From assembly GCF_900168195.1 (NCBI RefSeq), contig NZ_FUYX01000007.1:186001-250000 (forward strand): DNA of 64,000 bases, written 5' to 3'. The position numbers were made by a program, and so were the translations under genes. The notes under the pieces were generated by a model that made no database searches, was not told the origin of the DNA, and was given only the letters and a program-made list of their open reading frames with translations. Source of the stretch: Allobosea thiooxidans. GTDB lineage: Bacteria > Pseudomonadota > Alphaproteobacteria > Rhizobiales > Beijerinckiaceae. Below are positions 1-8,089 of the stretch, one piece after another (the stretch's first letter is position 1; every line of letters starts with the position of its first letter).

Positions 1-339
1 GTGCCGCAGGTGCGCCCGACGCTCGCGCCGATGTTCCGCGACGTGACAGACCATGTCCGCACCGTGCAGGAGAAGATCGACAGCCTGCGCGAGGTGCTGG
101 CCTTCGCCTTCGAGGCGAGCCTGCTCGTCGGCCAGAGCCAGGAGAACGCGATCACCAAGCGCCTGGCGTCCTGGGCCGCCATCCTGGCCGTCCCGACCGC
201 GGTCGCCGGCATCTACGGCATGAATTTCGAGAACATGCCGGAGCTCAAGACCCATTACGGGTATTTTGCCGTGCTGGCAGTCATCGGCGCCTCCTGCGCC
301 GTGCTCTACTGGCGCTTCAAGCGCAATGGCTGGCTTTAA
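1..339 (+). CDS. CorA-family divalent cation transporter, C-terminal part (5' cut by window)
   Basis: C-terminal end of a CorA-type Mg2+/Co2+ channel of the inner membrane. The reading frame is open to base 1, so the large cytoplasmic domain lies outside the window and the GTG at base 1 is not evidence of a start. The visible 112 residues hold the end of the long stalk helix, a first TM helix (about 57-75) ending in the selectivity motif GMN (73-75, followed by FENMPEL), a short periplasmic loop and TM2 (about 87-104) with a basic cytoplasmic tail (RFKRNGWL). This is the family layout. A complete second CorA lies nearby on the other strand, and this copy differs in TM2 and the tail, so it is a paralogue and not a recent copy. 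Confidence 0.93.
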   Translation: MPQVRPTLAPMFRDVTDHVRTVQEKIDSLREVLAFAFEASLLVGQSQENAITKRLASWAAILAVPTAVAGIYGMNFENMPELKTHYGYFAVLAVIGASCAVLYWRFKRNGWL

Positions 340-357
340 GGCTCCGAGCAGGCGGAT

Positions 358-455
358 CGTCATTGCGAGCGAAGCGAAGCAATCCAGGGGGATTGGGTTC
401 TGCGCCTCCTCCAGTCTCCCTGAATTGCTTCGTCGCTTCGCTCCTCGCGATGACG
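358..455. repeat. Intergenic palindromic repeat, family A copy 1
   Basis: Two imperfect inverted arms, each built on the core TTGCGAG-CGAAGC-GAAGCAATCCAG, face each other across a short spacer and begin and end with CGTCA/TGACG. The element fills most of the gap between the corA tail and the convergent permease gene. A second copy lies at 27987-28086. The repeated, intergenic, dyad-symmetric layout is that of REP/BIME-type extragenic elements. It could also act as a transcription barrier between two convergent genes. Confidence 0.85.
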
Positions 456-483
456 GCGAGCTCACAGCGAACGGAATACCCGC

Positions 484-2259
484 TCACTTCAGCGGCCAGA
501 CCAGCAGGATCATCGGCACGGCGAGCAGGATGACGATGAGGGAAAGCGGCGCACCGAGCCGCGCATAATCGCTGAAGCGGTAGCCGCCCGGGCCCATCAC
601 CAGCGTGTTGCACTGATGCCCGATCGGCGTGAGGAAGTCGCAGGCCGCGCCGATGGCGACGGCCATCAGGAAAGCGTCGGGATCGTAGCCGAGATTCCTG
701 GCGAAGCCCGCGCCGATCGGCGCCATCACCAGCACGGTCGCGGCATTGTTGAGGAACGGCGTCACCGCCATCGCGGCCACCAGCATCAGCGCGACCGCAG
801 CCCAGCCCGGCAGGCCGCCGCCGATCATGGCGAGCCAGGAGGCGAAGAGATCGGTGGTGCCGGTGGTGCGCAGCGAGTCGCTGACCGGGATCAGCGCCGC
901 CAGCATCAGCAGGATCGGCGCATCGATGCTCTGATAGGCCTCGCGCAGCGGCAGGCAACGCAGCGCGATCAGCAGCACCGCCGCCGCGAAGAACACGAGC
1001 GGCACAGGGGCCAGACCCGCCGCCAGCGCGACGATCGCCGCCAGCGTGATCGTCATCGTCAGGACGACGCGGCGTGTCGAGCCCAGCGGCACCAGCCGGT
1101 CGGCCAGCGGCAGCAAGCCCATCTCCGGGAGCTTCTCCGGGAGCAGCTTCTCGTCGCCCTGGATCACCACGATGTCGCCGGCCCGCAGCCGGATGTCGCG
1201 CAGGCGCTGGGTGAAGCGCTCGCCGGAACGGCTGATCGCGATCATGTTGACGCCGAAGCGGCTATGCAGCGCCAGGTCGCCGGCCGACTGGCCGATCAGC
1301 GCCGAATCCGGGCCGATGATCGCCTCCGCGATCCGGTCCGGGTCGAGCGCGTCCTGCTTCTCCGTCGGCCGGTCCTTGCCGATCAGATCGAGCCGACCTT
1401 CGGCGACGACGCGCTCCAGCACCGAGGCATCACCGCGCAGCAGGAGGATATCCCCTGCCCTCAGGCCCGCATCCGGCAGCGGGGCCTGCACGCGCCGCTC
1501 GTTGCGCAGGATCGTCACGATCTCGGCGCCGCCGCCGATCGCCTTGAGGTCCGCCACGGTCTTGCCGGCGAGCGGGGACTTCTCGCCGAGCCTCGCCTCG
1601 GTCAGGTAGTCCTTGATGTCGATCGCCTGCTCGAGCGAGACCGCTCCGCGGCGGTTGCGCGGCAGCAGGCGATAGCCGAGGCTGAGGAAGGCGCAGCCCG
1701 CCAGCGCCACGACGATGCCGACGGGGGCGAAATCGAACATGCGGAAGGGCTCGCCGCCGAGCTCCTGGCGCACGCGCGAGACGATGACGTTCGGCGAGGT
1801 GCCAACCAGCGTGACGATGCCGCCGAGCAGCGAGGCGAAGGCCATCGGCATCAGGAAGACGGAAGGCGATTTCCCGTCCTTGCGCGCGAGCTGGTAGGCG
1901 ATGGGCAGCATCATCGCCAGCGCGCCGATGTTCTTGATGATCGCCGACATGATGGCGACGGCGAAGACGAGCAGCGGCACCTCGAGCTGGGTCGAGGACA
2001 GGCGCGGCCCCAGCTTCGAGAACAGCCGCTCGATGATGCGCGAGCGCGCCACCGCCGCGCTCAGCACCAGCGCGCTGCCGACGATGATGACGATATCGTC
2101 CGAGAAGCCCTTGAAGGCTTCCGCAGCCGGCACCACGCCGAGGCCGACGCCGGCCAAGAGCGCGAGCATCGCGACGATGTCGTAGCGCAGCCGCCCCCAC
2201 AGGAACGCCGCCATCATGCCTGCGACGAGAAGGACGGAGAGAATCTGGGGCTGGGTCAT
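484..2259 (-). CDS. SLC13/DASS-family permease with TrkA-C domains
   Basis: Inner-membrane transporter of the divalent anion:Na+ symporter class (sulfate or dicarboxylate type); the substrate cannot be told from sequence. The 591 residues hold an N-terminal hydrophobic half (about 1-200), a central soluble insert with two TrkA-C (RCK_C)-like modules (about 215-290 and 305-385, each ending in a motif such as 'RAGDILLLRGD' or 'RAGDIVVIQGD'), and a second hydrophobic half with the typical 'LNNAATVLVMAPI' segment. This arrangement is common in bacterial YfbS-like SLC13 permeases. The gene is followed downstream by a convergent corA tail and preceded, 33 bases upstream, by a co-directional corA, so co-transcription with that corA is possible. 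Confidence 0.9.
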   Translation of the reverse strand: MTQPQILSVLLVAGMMAAFLWGRLRYDIVAMLALLAGVGLGVVPAAEAFKGFSDDIVIIVGSALVLSAAVARSRIIERLFSKLGPRLSSTQLEVPLLVFAVAIMSAIIKNIGALAMMLPIAYQLARKDGKSPSVFLMPMAFASLLGGIVTLVGTSPNVIVSRVRQELGGEPFRMFDFAPVGIVVALAGCAFLSLGYRLLPRNRRGAVSLEQAIDIKDYLTEARLGEKSPLAGKTVADLKAIGGGAEIVTILRNERRVQAPLPDAGLRAGDILLLRGDASVLERVVAEGRLDLIGKDRPTEKQDALDPDRIAEAIIGPDSALIGQSAGDLALHSRFGVNMIAISRSGERFTQRLRDIRLRAGDIVVIQGDEKLLPEKLPEMGLLPLADRLVPLGSTRRVVLTMTITLAAIVALAAGLAPVPLVFFAAAVLLIALRCLPLREAYQSIDAPILLMLAALIPVSDSLRTTGTTDLFASWLAMIGGGLPGWAAVALMLVAAMAVTPFLNNAATVLVMAPIGAGFARNLGYDPDAFLMAVAIGAACDFLTPIGHQCNTLVMGPGGYRFSDYARLGAPLSLIVILLAVPMILLVWPLK

Positions 2260-2292
2260 CCGGCCTTCGTCGTCATCGGTGCAGGCACCGCC

Positions 2293-3282
2293 TCACAGCC
2301 ACTTCTTCCAGCGGAAGAACAGATAGGGCAGCACTGCGAACAGGACCATCAGCCCGACCGCGAGCGGATAGCCCCACTGCCAGTCCAACTCCGGCATGGT
2401 CTTGAAGTTCATACCGTAGATCGAGGCGATCAGCGTCGGCGGCATCAGCGCGACCGAGACGACCGAGAACAGCTTGATGATCTTGTTCTGCTCGATCGAG
2501 ACGAGGCCGAGCGTGGCGTCCATCATGAATTGCAGCTTGTTCGACAGGAAGGCGGCGTGCTCCTCGATGGCCTGCACGTCGCGCACCGCCGAGCGCCATT
2601 CCGCCGAGAAGCCGGTCTGCGCCTTCTTCGGCCGGGTGTAGTTGGCCGAGAGGAAGAGCAGGACGCGCTCGACCGACATCATGCTCTCCCGGACATTCGA
2701 GATGATGTGCTCGTACTGGCCGATCTTCTGGATCACGATCTGATAGACGCCGCCGCGCTCGACATCCTGGCCGCGCCCGGCGAAGACACGGCGCGAAGCG
2801 ATGTCGATCCTGTCGCCGACGCCGCGCAGCACTTCGGCGGCGCGGTCGACGATCGCCTCGATCAAGCCGTCCAGCACCGCCTCCGGCTGCTGGCCGCAGC
2901 CGCCCGGCTTGGTGGCGCGGTTGAGGAAGATGTTGAAGGCGCCGGGCTCGTCGTAACGCACCGTCACCAGCGCCTTGTCGGTCAGGATGAAGGTGACGTC
3001 CGCCAGGCGCGGGACAATCGTCTCGGACTGGCAGATGACCCGCGCGGTCATGTAGCGCGCGCCGTTCTCCGTGTAGATGATCTCGGACGGCTCGAGATCG
3101 TGCATCTCCTCACGCGTGGGGATCGAGATGCCGAGATGCCGCTCGACGCGCTTGTCCTCCTCGGGCGTCGGATTGAGCAGGTCGATCCAGACGACGTCGT
3201 CCGGAAAATCTCCGTCGGTGCCGAGCGCGCCGATGCGGAGTCTGTCGCGCGAATCGGGGCATGTGCCGTGGATCGTCAGCAT
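2293..3282 (-). CDS. CorA-family magnesium/cobalt transporter
   Basis: Complete 329-residue CorA. The N-terminal three quarters form the acidic alpha/beta and long-helix cytoplasmic domain (for example 'DVVWIDLLNPTPEED' and 'LPTREEMHDLEPSE'-like text). The C-terminus has TM1, the pore motif GMN (290-292) in the context YGMNFKTMPEL, TM2 and a basic RWKKWL tail. The length matches the family. It lies directly upstream of the SLC13 permease on the same strand. Family knowledge gives Mg2+ uptake as the likely role; some members move Co2+, Ni2+ or Zn2+, and nothing here decides that. Confidence 0.93.
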   Translation of the reverse strand: MLTIHGTCPDSRDRLRIGALGTDGDFPDDVVWIDLLNPTPEEDKRVERHLGISIPTREEMHDLEPSEIIYTENGARYMTARVICQSETIVPRLADVTFILTDKALVTVRYDEPGAFNIFLNRATKPGGCGQQPEAVLDGLIEAIVDRAAEVLRGVGDRIDIASRRVFAGRGQDVERGGVYQIVIQKIGQYEHIISNVRESMMSVERVLLFLSANYTRPKKAQTGFSAEWRSAVRDVQAIEEHAAFLSNKLQFMMDATLGLVSIEQNKIIKLFSVVSVALMPPTLIASIYGMNFKTMPELDWQWGYPLAVGLMVLFAVLPYLFFRWKKWL

Positions 3283-3381
3283 GGGCGCGAATCTCGCTGC
3301 ACGGTCAGGATGGAACCCGGCAGGAACTCCGATCCGGGCAGCATGTCAAACCAGCGACGGCTGGGACCTGTTTGGAAATCT

Positions 3382-3506
3382 GAGCCCTCATCCTGAGGAG
3401 CGCCGCAGGCGCGTCTCGAAGGATGCTCCAGATTTCTTCGGAGCCCCCTTGGAGCATCCTTCGAGACGCCATTCCTCACGGAGTGGCTCCTCAGGACGAG
3501 GGCTGA
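3382..3506. repeat. Intergenic palindromic repeat, family B copy 1 (two inverted units)
   Basis: Left unit CCCTCATCCTGAGGAGC... to ...GTCTCGAAGGATGCTCC (3387-3430) is mirrored by GGAGCATCCTTCGAGACGCC... to ...GCTCCTCAGGACGAGGG (3451-3502). Together they form a long imperfect dyad able to fold into one extended hairpin between the end of the SDR gene and the start of corA. A single right-hand unit recurs at 9074-9120. This is a REP-like element, and no coding signal is seen in the gap. Confidence 0.85.
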
Positions 3507-3523
3507 GGGAGTTTAACGGGTTC

Positions 3524-4384
3524 TCAGACCCCGCCCTTCACGCCCTGCGGCGGCTTGCTATCGGCGGGCACGAAGAAGTCCGGCATCAGCGGCACGGAAG
3601 GATCGACGCGATAGGGCGTGAAATCGGTGACGCCCTCGCCCGCCATGAAGCTGTCGTCGATCAGGAAGTTGCCGGAGAATTCGCGCGACGGCTTCGCGAA
3701 GATCATATGGGCGGCATCGGCGAGAATCTCGGGCGTGCGGCTCGCCTGCACCATCTTGTCGCCCCCGAGCAGGTTCTGAACGGCGGCCGTCGCGATGGTC
3801 GTGCGCGGCCAGAGCGCATTGACCGCGATGCCCTGGCGCGCCAGTTCGCCGGCAAGCCCCAGGACGCACAGGCTCATGCCGTATTTGGCGATGGAATAGG
3901 CCAGATGCGGCGCGAACCACTGCGTCTTCATGTCGAGCGGCGGCGAGAGCATCAGGATATGCGGGTTCTCGGCCTTCTCCAGATGGGGAATGGCATATTT
4001 CGAGACCATGAAGGTGCCGCGCGTGTTGATCTGATGCATCAGATCGAAGCGCTTCATGTCGGTCATCTGCGTGTTGGTCAGCTGGATCGCGCTGGCATTG
4101 TTCACGAGGATGTCGATGCCGCCGAAGGTCTCGGCCGTCTTGGCGATCGCCTCGGCGACGCTCTGCTCGTCGCGGACATCGACCATCAGCGGCAGGCACT
4201 TTCCGCCGGCCGCCTCGATCTCGGCGGCCGCGGTGTAGATCGTGCCGGGCAGCTTCGGATGCGGCTCGGCGGTCTTGGCCGCGATGGTGACGTTGGCGCC
4301 GTCCTTCGCCGCCTTGATCGCGATGGCGAGGCCGATGCCGCGCGAACCGCCGGTGATGAAAAGCGTCTTACCCTTGAGCGACAT
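3524..4384 (-). CDS. SDR-family oxidoreductase, HSDL2-like
   Basis: Classical short-chain dehydrogenase of 286 residues. The cofactor-binding motif TGGSRGIG is at 11-18, the NNAS motif is present, and the catalytic pair is Y163/K167 in YSIAK. Features such as 'HILMLSPPLDMKTQWFAPH' and 'LWPRTTIATAA' resemble the hydroxysteroid dehydrogenase-like 2 group. The real substrate is unknown. The frame is open further upstream to 4588, but that part lies inside the neighbouring SDR gene; the start chosen here (ATG at 4384) gives the normal SDR N-terminus. The first 17 bases overlap the end of the upstream SDR gene, so the two are probably translated as a coupled pair. Confidence 0.9.
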   Translation of the reverse strand: MSLKGKTLFITGGSRGIGLAIAIKAAKDGANVTIAAKTAEPHPKLPGTIYTAAAEIEAAGGKCLPLMVDVRDEQSVAEAIAKTAETFGGIDILVNNASAIQLTNTQMTDMKRFDLMHQINTRGTFMVSKYAIPHLEKAENPHILMLSPPLDMKTQWFAPHLAYSIAKYGMSLCVLGLAGELARQGIAVNALWPRTTIATAAVQNLLGGDKMVQASRTPEILADAAHMIFAKPSREFSGNFLIDDSFMAGEGVTDFTPYRVDPSVPLMPDFFVPADSKPPQGVKGGV

Positions 4385-5249
4385 CGCCGCCTCCCCGCTG
4401 GTTCGTGATGATGAAGCGTTCCGGCTGCGAGCCGTCCCGATCGGTGAAGCCATAGGCGCGCGCCAGATCGGCAACGGGCAGGACATGGCCGGCATGGCGC
4501 GCGACCTCAGGATCGGCCACGAGCGCCGCGACGGCGCGCCCGGCATAAAGCGGGCTTTCGGTCGTGGCATCGGCGAGCCCCGCGTCACGGACGCGCTCGG
4601 TCAGGACATGGCCGGGTGAGATCGCCAGCGCGGTGACGCCGAAGGGGGCGAGCTCCTGCGCCATCGCGAAGGTCAGCCGGTTCATCGCCGCCTTGGCGAG
4701 ATCGTAGAAGACGTCGCCGAGATAGCCGCCGGCGGTATCGAAGCTCACGGTAACGACGAGGCCGGAACGCATCTGCACCATCGCCGGCGCGACGGCTCGC
4801 GCCAGCAGGAGCTGGGCATAGACCCCGCTCTCGAAGCTCTCGCCCAGCCTTGCGGCCGGGCGGCGCCAGAACGGGGTGCCGAAGCCGGAGCCGTCCGGAT
4901 AGCGCTCGCCGTCATAGCCCTCATTGCCGCCCCAGACGGCGTCGACGACGCAGTCGAGCCGGCCGAAACGGCGCAGCGCCCAGGCGACGAGCCCATCGAC
5001 TTCGCGCTCATTGGTGTGGTCGCAACGATAGGGATAGCCCTTGCCGCCGGCGGCCTCGACCTCGCGGGCGGTGTCCTCGAAGGTCTCGGAGCGCTGGTCG
5101 GTGCGCGGCCCGGCCTCGCTGGAGCGGCCGGTCACGATGACGGTCGCGCCGGCTTCGCCCAACGCCCTGGCGATGCCGCGCCCGAGTCCGCGCGAGGCGC
5201 CCGCGACGAGGCAGATGCGGCCGGCAAGCGAAGATTGAGCGGCGTTCAT
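4368..5249 (-). CDS. SDR-family NAD(P)-dependent oxidoreductase, DHRS1-like
   Basis: 293-residue short-chain dehydrogenase. The Rossmann motif GASRGLGRG is near the N-terminus and the catalytic motif YDLAK follows the conserved serine in 'VTVSFDTAGG'. The long insert 'DAVWGGNEGYDGERYPDG' after the NNA-like position is typical of the DHRS1-like group, in which NNA becomes DAV. The start at 5249 is preferred over an in-frame ATG ten codons upstream because the SDR fold begins right after it. It overlaps the next SDR gene (3524-4384) by 17 bases, so the two redox enzymes look like one transcription unit. The substrate is unknown. Confidence 0.88.
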   Translation of the reverse strand: MNAAQSSLAGRICLVAGASRGLGRGIARALGEAGATVIVTGRSSEAGPRTDQRSETFEDTAREVEAAGGKGYPYRCDHTNEREVDGLVAWALRRFGRLDCVVDAVWGGNEGYDGERYPDGSGFGTPFWRRPAARLGESFESGVYAQLLLARAVAPAMVQMRSGLVVTVSFDTAGGYLGDVFYDLAKAAMNRLTFAMAQELAPFGVTALAISPGHVLTERVRDAGLADATTESPLYAGRAVAALVADPEVARHAGHVLPVADLARAYGFTDRDGSQPERFIITNQRGGGDVAQG

Positions 5250-5329
5250 GGCTGCTTCCGGCAAATCGCCGCTGGCCACCGCCGACCGGCTTCTCTATAC
5301 CGCCCCTCCCCTCGCAACGGAGCAGCACC

Positions 5330-6124
5330 ATGGACAAAACGGATGTCGCCGCCTGCTGGGAAGCCAATGCGGAAACCTGGACGCGCCATGCGCGCGCCGG
5401 ATACGACCTCTATCGCGACGCGCTGAACACGCCGGTCTTCCTGGCGAACCTGCCTGACATCACCGGCCTGAACGGCCTCGACATCGGCTGCGGCGAGGGC
5501 GGCAACACGCGCAAGCTGGCGGAGCGCGGGGCGCGGATGACGGCGATCGACATCGCGCCGACCTTCATCCGCCATGCCCGCGAGGCCGAAGCCGAGACGC
5601 GGCTGGGCATCACCTATCTCGAAAGCGACGGCACCGCCCTGCCCTTCGCCGATGGCAGCTTCGACTTCGCCACCGCCTTCATGTCGCTGATGGACATGCA
5701 CCGGCAGGATCTCGGCATTGCCGAGGCCGCGCGCGTGCTGAAGCCCGGCGGCTTCCTGCAGTTCTCGATCCTGCACCCGTGCTTCGCGCCGCCCAACCGC
5801 AAGGTGCTGCGCAATGACGAAGGCGCCGTGACCGGGCTGCTCATCACCGAGTATTTCAGCGATCCGGCCGGAGCGATCGAGGTCTGGCGCTTCGGCGCCG
5901 CCCCCGAGCAGGAAAAGGCGGCGAGCGAGCCCTTCCGCGTCCCGGTCTTCCACAAGACGCTGAGCGAATGGGTCGCCTTCGTCGTCGCGGCCGGGCTCAC
6001 GATCGAGCACATGGCCGAACCGCGCATCGATGCGGAAACGGCCGAGCGCGAGCCCTATCTGGCCGATACGCGGATGGCGCCACTGTTCCTGCATATCCGC
6101 GCCCGCAAGGGCGCGGCAGCCTGA
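5330..6124 (+). CDS. Class I SAM-dependent methyltransferase
   Basis: 264-residue soluble enzyme with a Methyltransf_11-type domain. Motif I is LDIGCGEGG (50-58), followed by 'MTAIDIAPTFIRHA' (acidic residue binding the SAM ribose), 'DGTALPFADGSFDFATAF' and 'AARVLKPGGFLQFSI'. These are the usual ubiE/Coq5-like motifs, but the C-terminal part ('PVFHKTLSEWVAFVVAAGLTIEHM') does not identify a substrate. The start ATG follows an ACGGAGCAGCACC stretch that can serve as ribosome binding site. The gene is divergent from the SDR pair, with only about 80 bases between start codons. Confidence 0.9.
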   Translation: MDKTDVAACWEANAETWTRHARAGYDLYRDALNTPVFLANLPDITGLNGLDIGCGEGGNTRKLAERGARMTAIDIAPTFIRHAREAEAETRLGITYLESDGTALPFADGSFDFATAFMSLMDMHRQDLGIAEAARVLKPGGFLQFSILHPCFAPPNRKVLRNDEGAVTGLLITEYFSDPAGAIEVWRFGAAPEQEKAASEPFRVPVFHKTLSEWVAFVVAAGLTIEHMAEPRIDAETAEREPYLADTRMAPLFLHIRARKGAAA

Positions 6125-6141
6125 ACGGGACGCCGTTCGCC

Positions 6142-7917
6142 TCACGCCGCGAAGACCGCGGCGGCGTCGGCGATGGCGCCGGCCCCCTCCGTCACCGCGA
6201 GTTCGAGCGCCGGAGCCTCGGTCGCGATGCATTCGGCATAGAAGCGGGCGGTGGCGAGGTCGCCGGTGCCTTCCGCCTCGGAGCGGGTGGCGAGCGCCTT
6301 CTTCGCCAGCCCGGCGCCGCCCTGCGCCAGAGCGAAGAGCTTGAGATAGGGCGTGGCGCCGGCCAGCGCGTCGGCCTGGCTGGTGCCGAGCGTCGCCAGC
6401 ATCCATCCGGTCGCGCGCTCCAGCGCGTCGACGGCGGCGCCGAGACGAGAGGCGGCATGGCCGAAGCCGGGCGTATTGGCGCGCTCGACCTCGCCGACAA
6501 CGGCGCGCATCTCGGCGATCAGCGCCTTGACGGCGTCACCACCCGACAGGGGCAGCTTGCGGGTGACGAGATCGATCGCCTGGATGCCGTTGGTGCCCTC
6601 ATAGATCGCGGCGATGCGGGCATCGCGCAGATGCTGCGCGGCGCCGGACTCCTCGATGAAGCCCATGCCGCCATGGACCTGCACACCGGTCGACGCGACA
6701 TCGATGCCGATATCGGTCGCGTAGGCCTTGGCCACGGGAGTGAGGATGGCGGCGCGCTCGGCGGCGGCCTTGCGCTTGCCCTCGTCCGGCTCGCGATGCG
6801 AGCGGTCGAGCGCCTCGGCGACGAGATAGGAGACCGCGCGCGCGCCTTGCGTCTTGGCGCGCATGTCCATCAGCATGCGACGCACGTCCGGGTGGACGAT
6901 GATCGGGCTCATCGGCGCACCCTTGGGCGCGTCGAGCGCGGCACCCTGCTTGCGCTCATGGGCGAAGGCGAGCGCCTGCTGATAGGCACGTTCGGCGATG
7001 GCGACGCCCTGCAGCGCGACGTTGAGGCGGGCGTTGTTCATCATCGTGAACATGCAGGCGAGGCCGCGATTCTCCTCGCCGATCAGCCAGCCGATGGCGC
7101 CGTCCTTGTCACCGAAGGCCATGGAGCAGGTCGGCGAGGCGTGGATCCCGAGCTTGTGCTCGATGCCGGAGCAGCGCAGGTCATTATGCGCGCCGAGGGA
7201 GCCATCGGCATTGACCAGATATTTCGGCACGAGGAAGAGCGAGATGCCGCGCGTGCCGGGAGGGGCATCGGGCAGGCGCGCCAGCACGAGATGGACGATG
7301 TTCTCCGTCAGGTCGTGCTCGCCATAGGTGATGAAGATCTTCTGGCCGGTGATGCGATAGGTGCCGTCGCCGACGCGCTCGGCCTTGCTGCGCAGCGCGT
7401 TGAGGTCCGACCCTGCCTGCGGCTCGGTCAGGTTCATCGTGCCCATCCATTCGCCGGAGACGAGCTTGGCGAGATAGGTCTCCTTCAGGTGGTCCGAACC
7501 ATGCGCATAAAGCGCCTCGATCGCGCCGACCGTCAGCAGCGGCCCGAGCGCGAAGGCGAAGGCGGCCGAGTTCCACATCTCGATGCAGGCGGATTGCAGC
7601 AGCGTCGGCAGGCCCTGTCCGCCATAGGCTTCCGGCGCCGGCAGAGCATTCCAGCCGGCCTCGGCCCAGGCCTTGTAGGCCTCCTTCCAGCCCGGCGGTG
7701 TGGTGACGGCGCCGTCCTTGAGCTTCGAGCCCTGGGCGTCGCCCACCCGGTTCAGCGGCGCAATGACGTCGGCGGCGAACTTCGCGGCTTCGTCGAGCAC
7801 GGCTTCGGTGACGCCGCCTTCCAGCTCCGGCGCCAGCCCGTCGGCAATCAGCCGGTCGAGGCTGGCGACATGGCGCATGGTCGCCAGCATGTCCGAAACC
7901 GGGGCGCGATAGCTCAT
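6142..7917 (-). CDS. Acyl-CoA dehydrogenase with C-terminal extension (DmdC/FadE-like)
   Basis: FAD-dependent acyl-CoA dehydrogenase of 591 residues, longer than the roughly 380 of the short-chain enzymes. It has the N-terminal helical domain, the middle beta domain ('MNLTEPQAGSDL', 'KIFITYGEHDLTENI') and the C-terminal helical domain. The likely catalytic base is E440 in the conserved IYEGTNGIQ motif. It ends in an extra helical domain as in long acyl-CoA dehydrogenases often labelled DmdC (3-methylmercaptopropionyl-CoA dehydrogenase). Similarity to that group does not prove DMSP metabolism; a general fatty-acid beta-oxidation role is equally likely. A good ribosome binding site (AGGGAG) precedes the ATG. 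It is divergent from tsaC. Confidence 0.92.
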   Translation of the reverse strand: MSYRAPVSDMLATMRHVASLDRLIADGLAPELEGGVTEAVLDEAAKFAADVIAPLNRVGDAQGSKLKDGAVTTPPGWKEAYKAWAEAGWNALPAPEAYGGQGLPTLLQSACIEMWNSAAFAFALGPLLTVGAIEALYAHGSDHLKETYLAKLVSGEWMGTMNLTEPQAGSDLNALRSKAERVGDGTYRITGQKIFITYGEHDLTENIVHLVLARLPDAPPGTRGISLFLVPKYLVNADGSLGAHNDLRCSGIEHKLGIHASPTCSMAFGDKDGAIGWLIGEENRGLACMFTMMNNARLNVALQGVAIAERAYQQALAFAHERKQGAALDAPKGAPMSPIIVHPDVRRMLMDMRAKTQGARAVSYLVAEALDRSHREPDEGKRKAAAERAAILTPVAKAYATDIGIDVASTGVQVHGGMGFIEESGAAQHLRDARIAAIYEGTNGIQAIDLVTRKLPLSGGDAVKALIAEMRAVVGEVERANTPGFGHAASRLGAAVDALERATGWMLATLGTSQADALAGATPYLKLFALAQGGAGLAKKALATRSEAEGTGDLATARFYAECIATEAPALELAVTEGAGAIADAAAVFAA

Positions 7918-8056
7918 AGGTCGTCTCCCTGAGGCTGCGCCGCCCGAAAGGCAGCTGCAGCCCGCTTTTGCCGTTGCCGCGATGGTAGCGAGGAACTATC
8001 GCCTATGCCACGTGCAGGCGAGCGCGACCTTCGTCCCGTGCCGCGCCCGCCAGTTA

Positions 8057-8070
8057 GTTTATATGTAAAC
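8057..8070. promoter_or_regulatory. Perfect dyad GTTTA-N4-TAAAC, possible operator
   Basis: GTTTA TATG TAAAC is an exact 5-bp inverted repeat in an AT-rich island 19 bases before the tsaC start and 140 bases before the divergent acyl-CoA dehydrogenase start. Its size and place suit a repressor site for either gene. No adjacent regulator gene points to a partner. Confidence 0.35.
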
Positions 8071-8089
8071 GATATCCGGTCAATCTCGC

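Noticed and set aside
616..3396. A 926-codon open frame on the plus strand
   Set aside because: Very rich in Arg, Asp, Gln and His without any domain; runs antisense to the SLC13 permease and corA genes, which have clear family motifs. Typical GC-rich antisense shadow.
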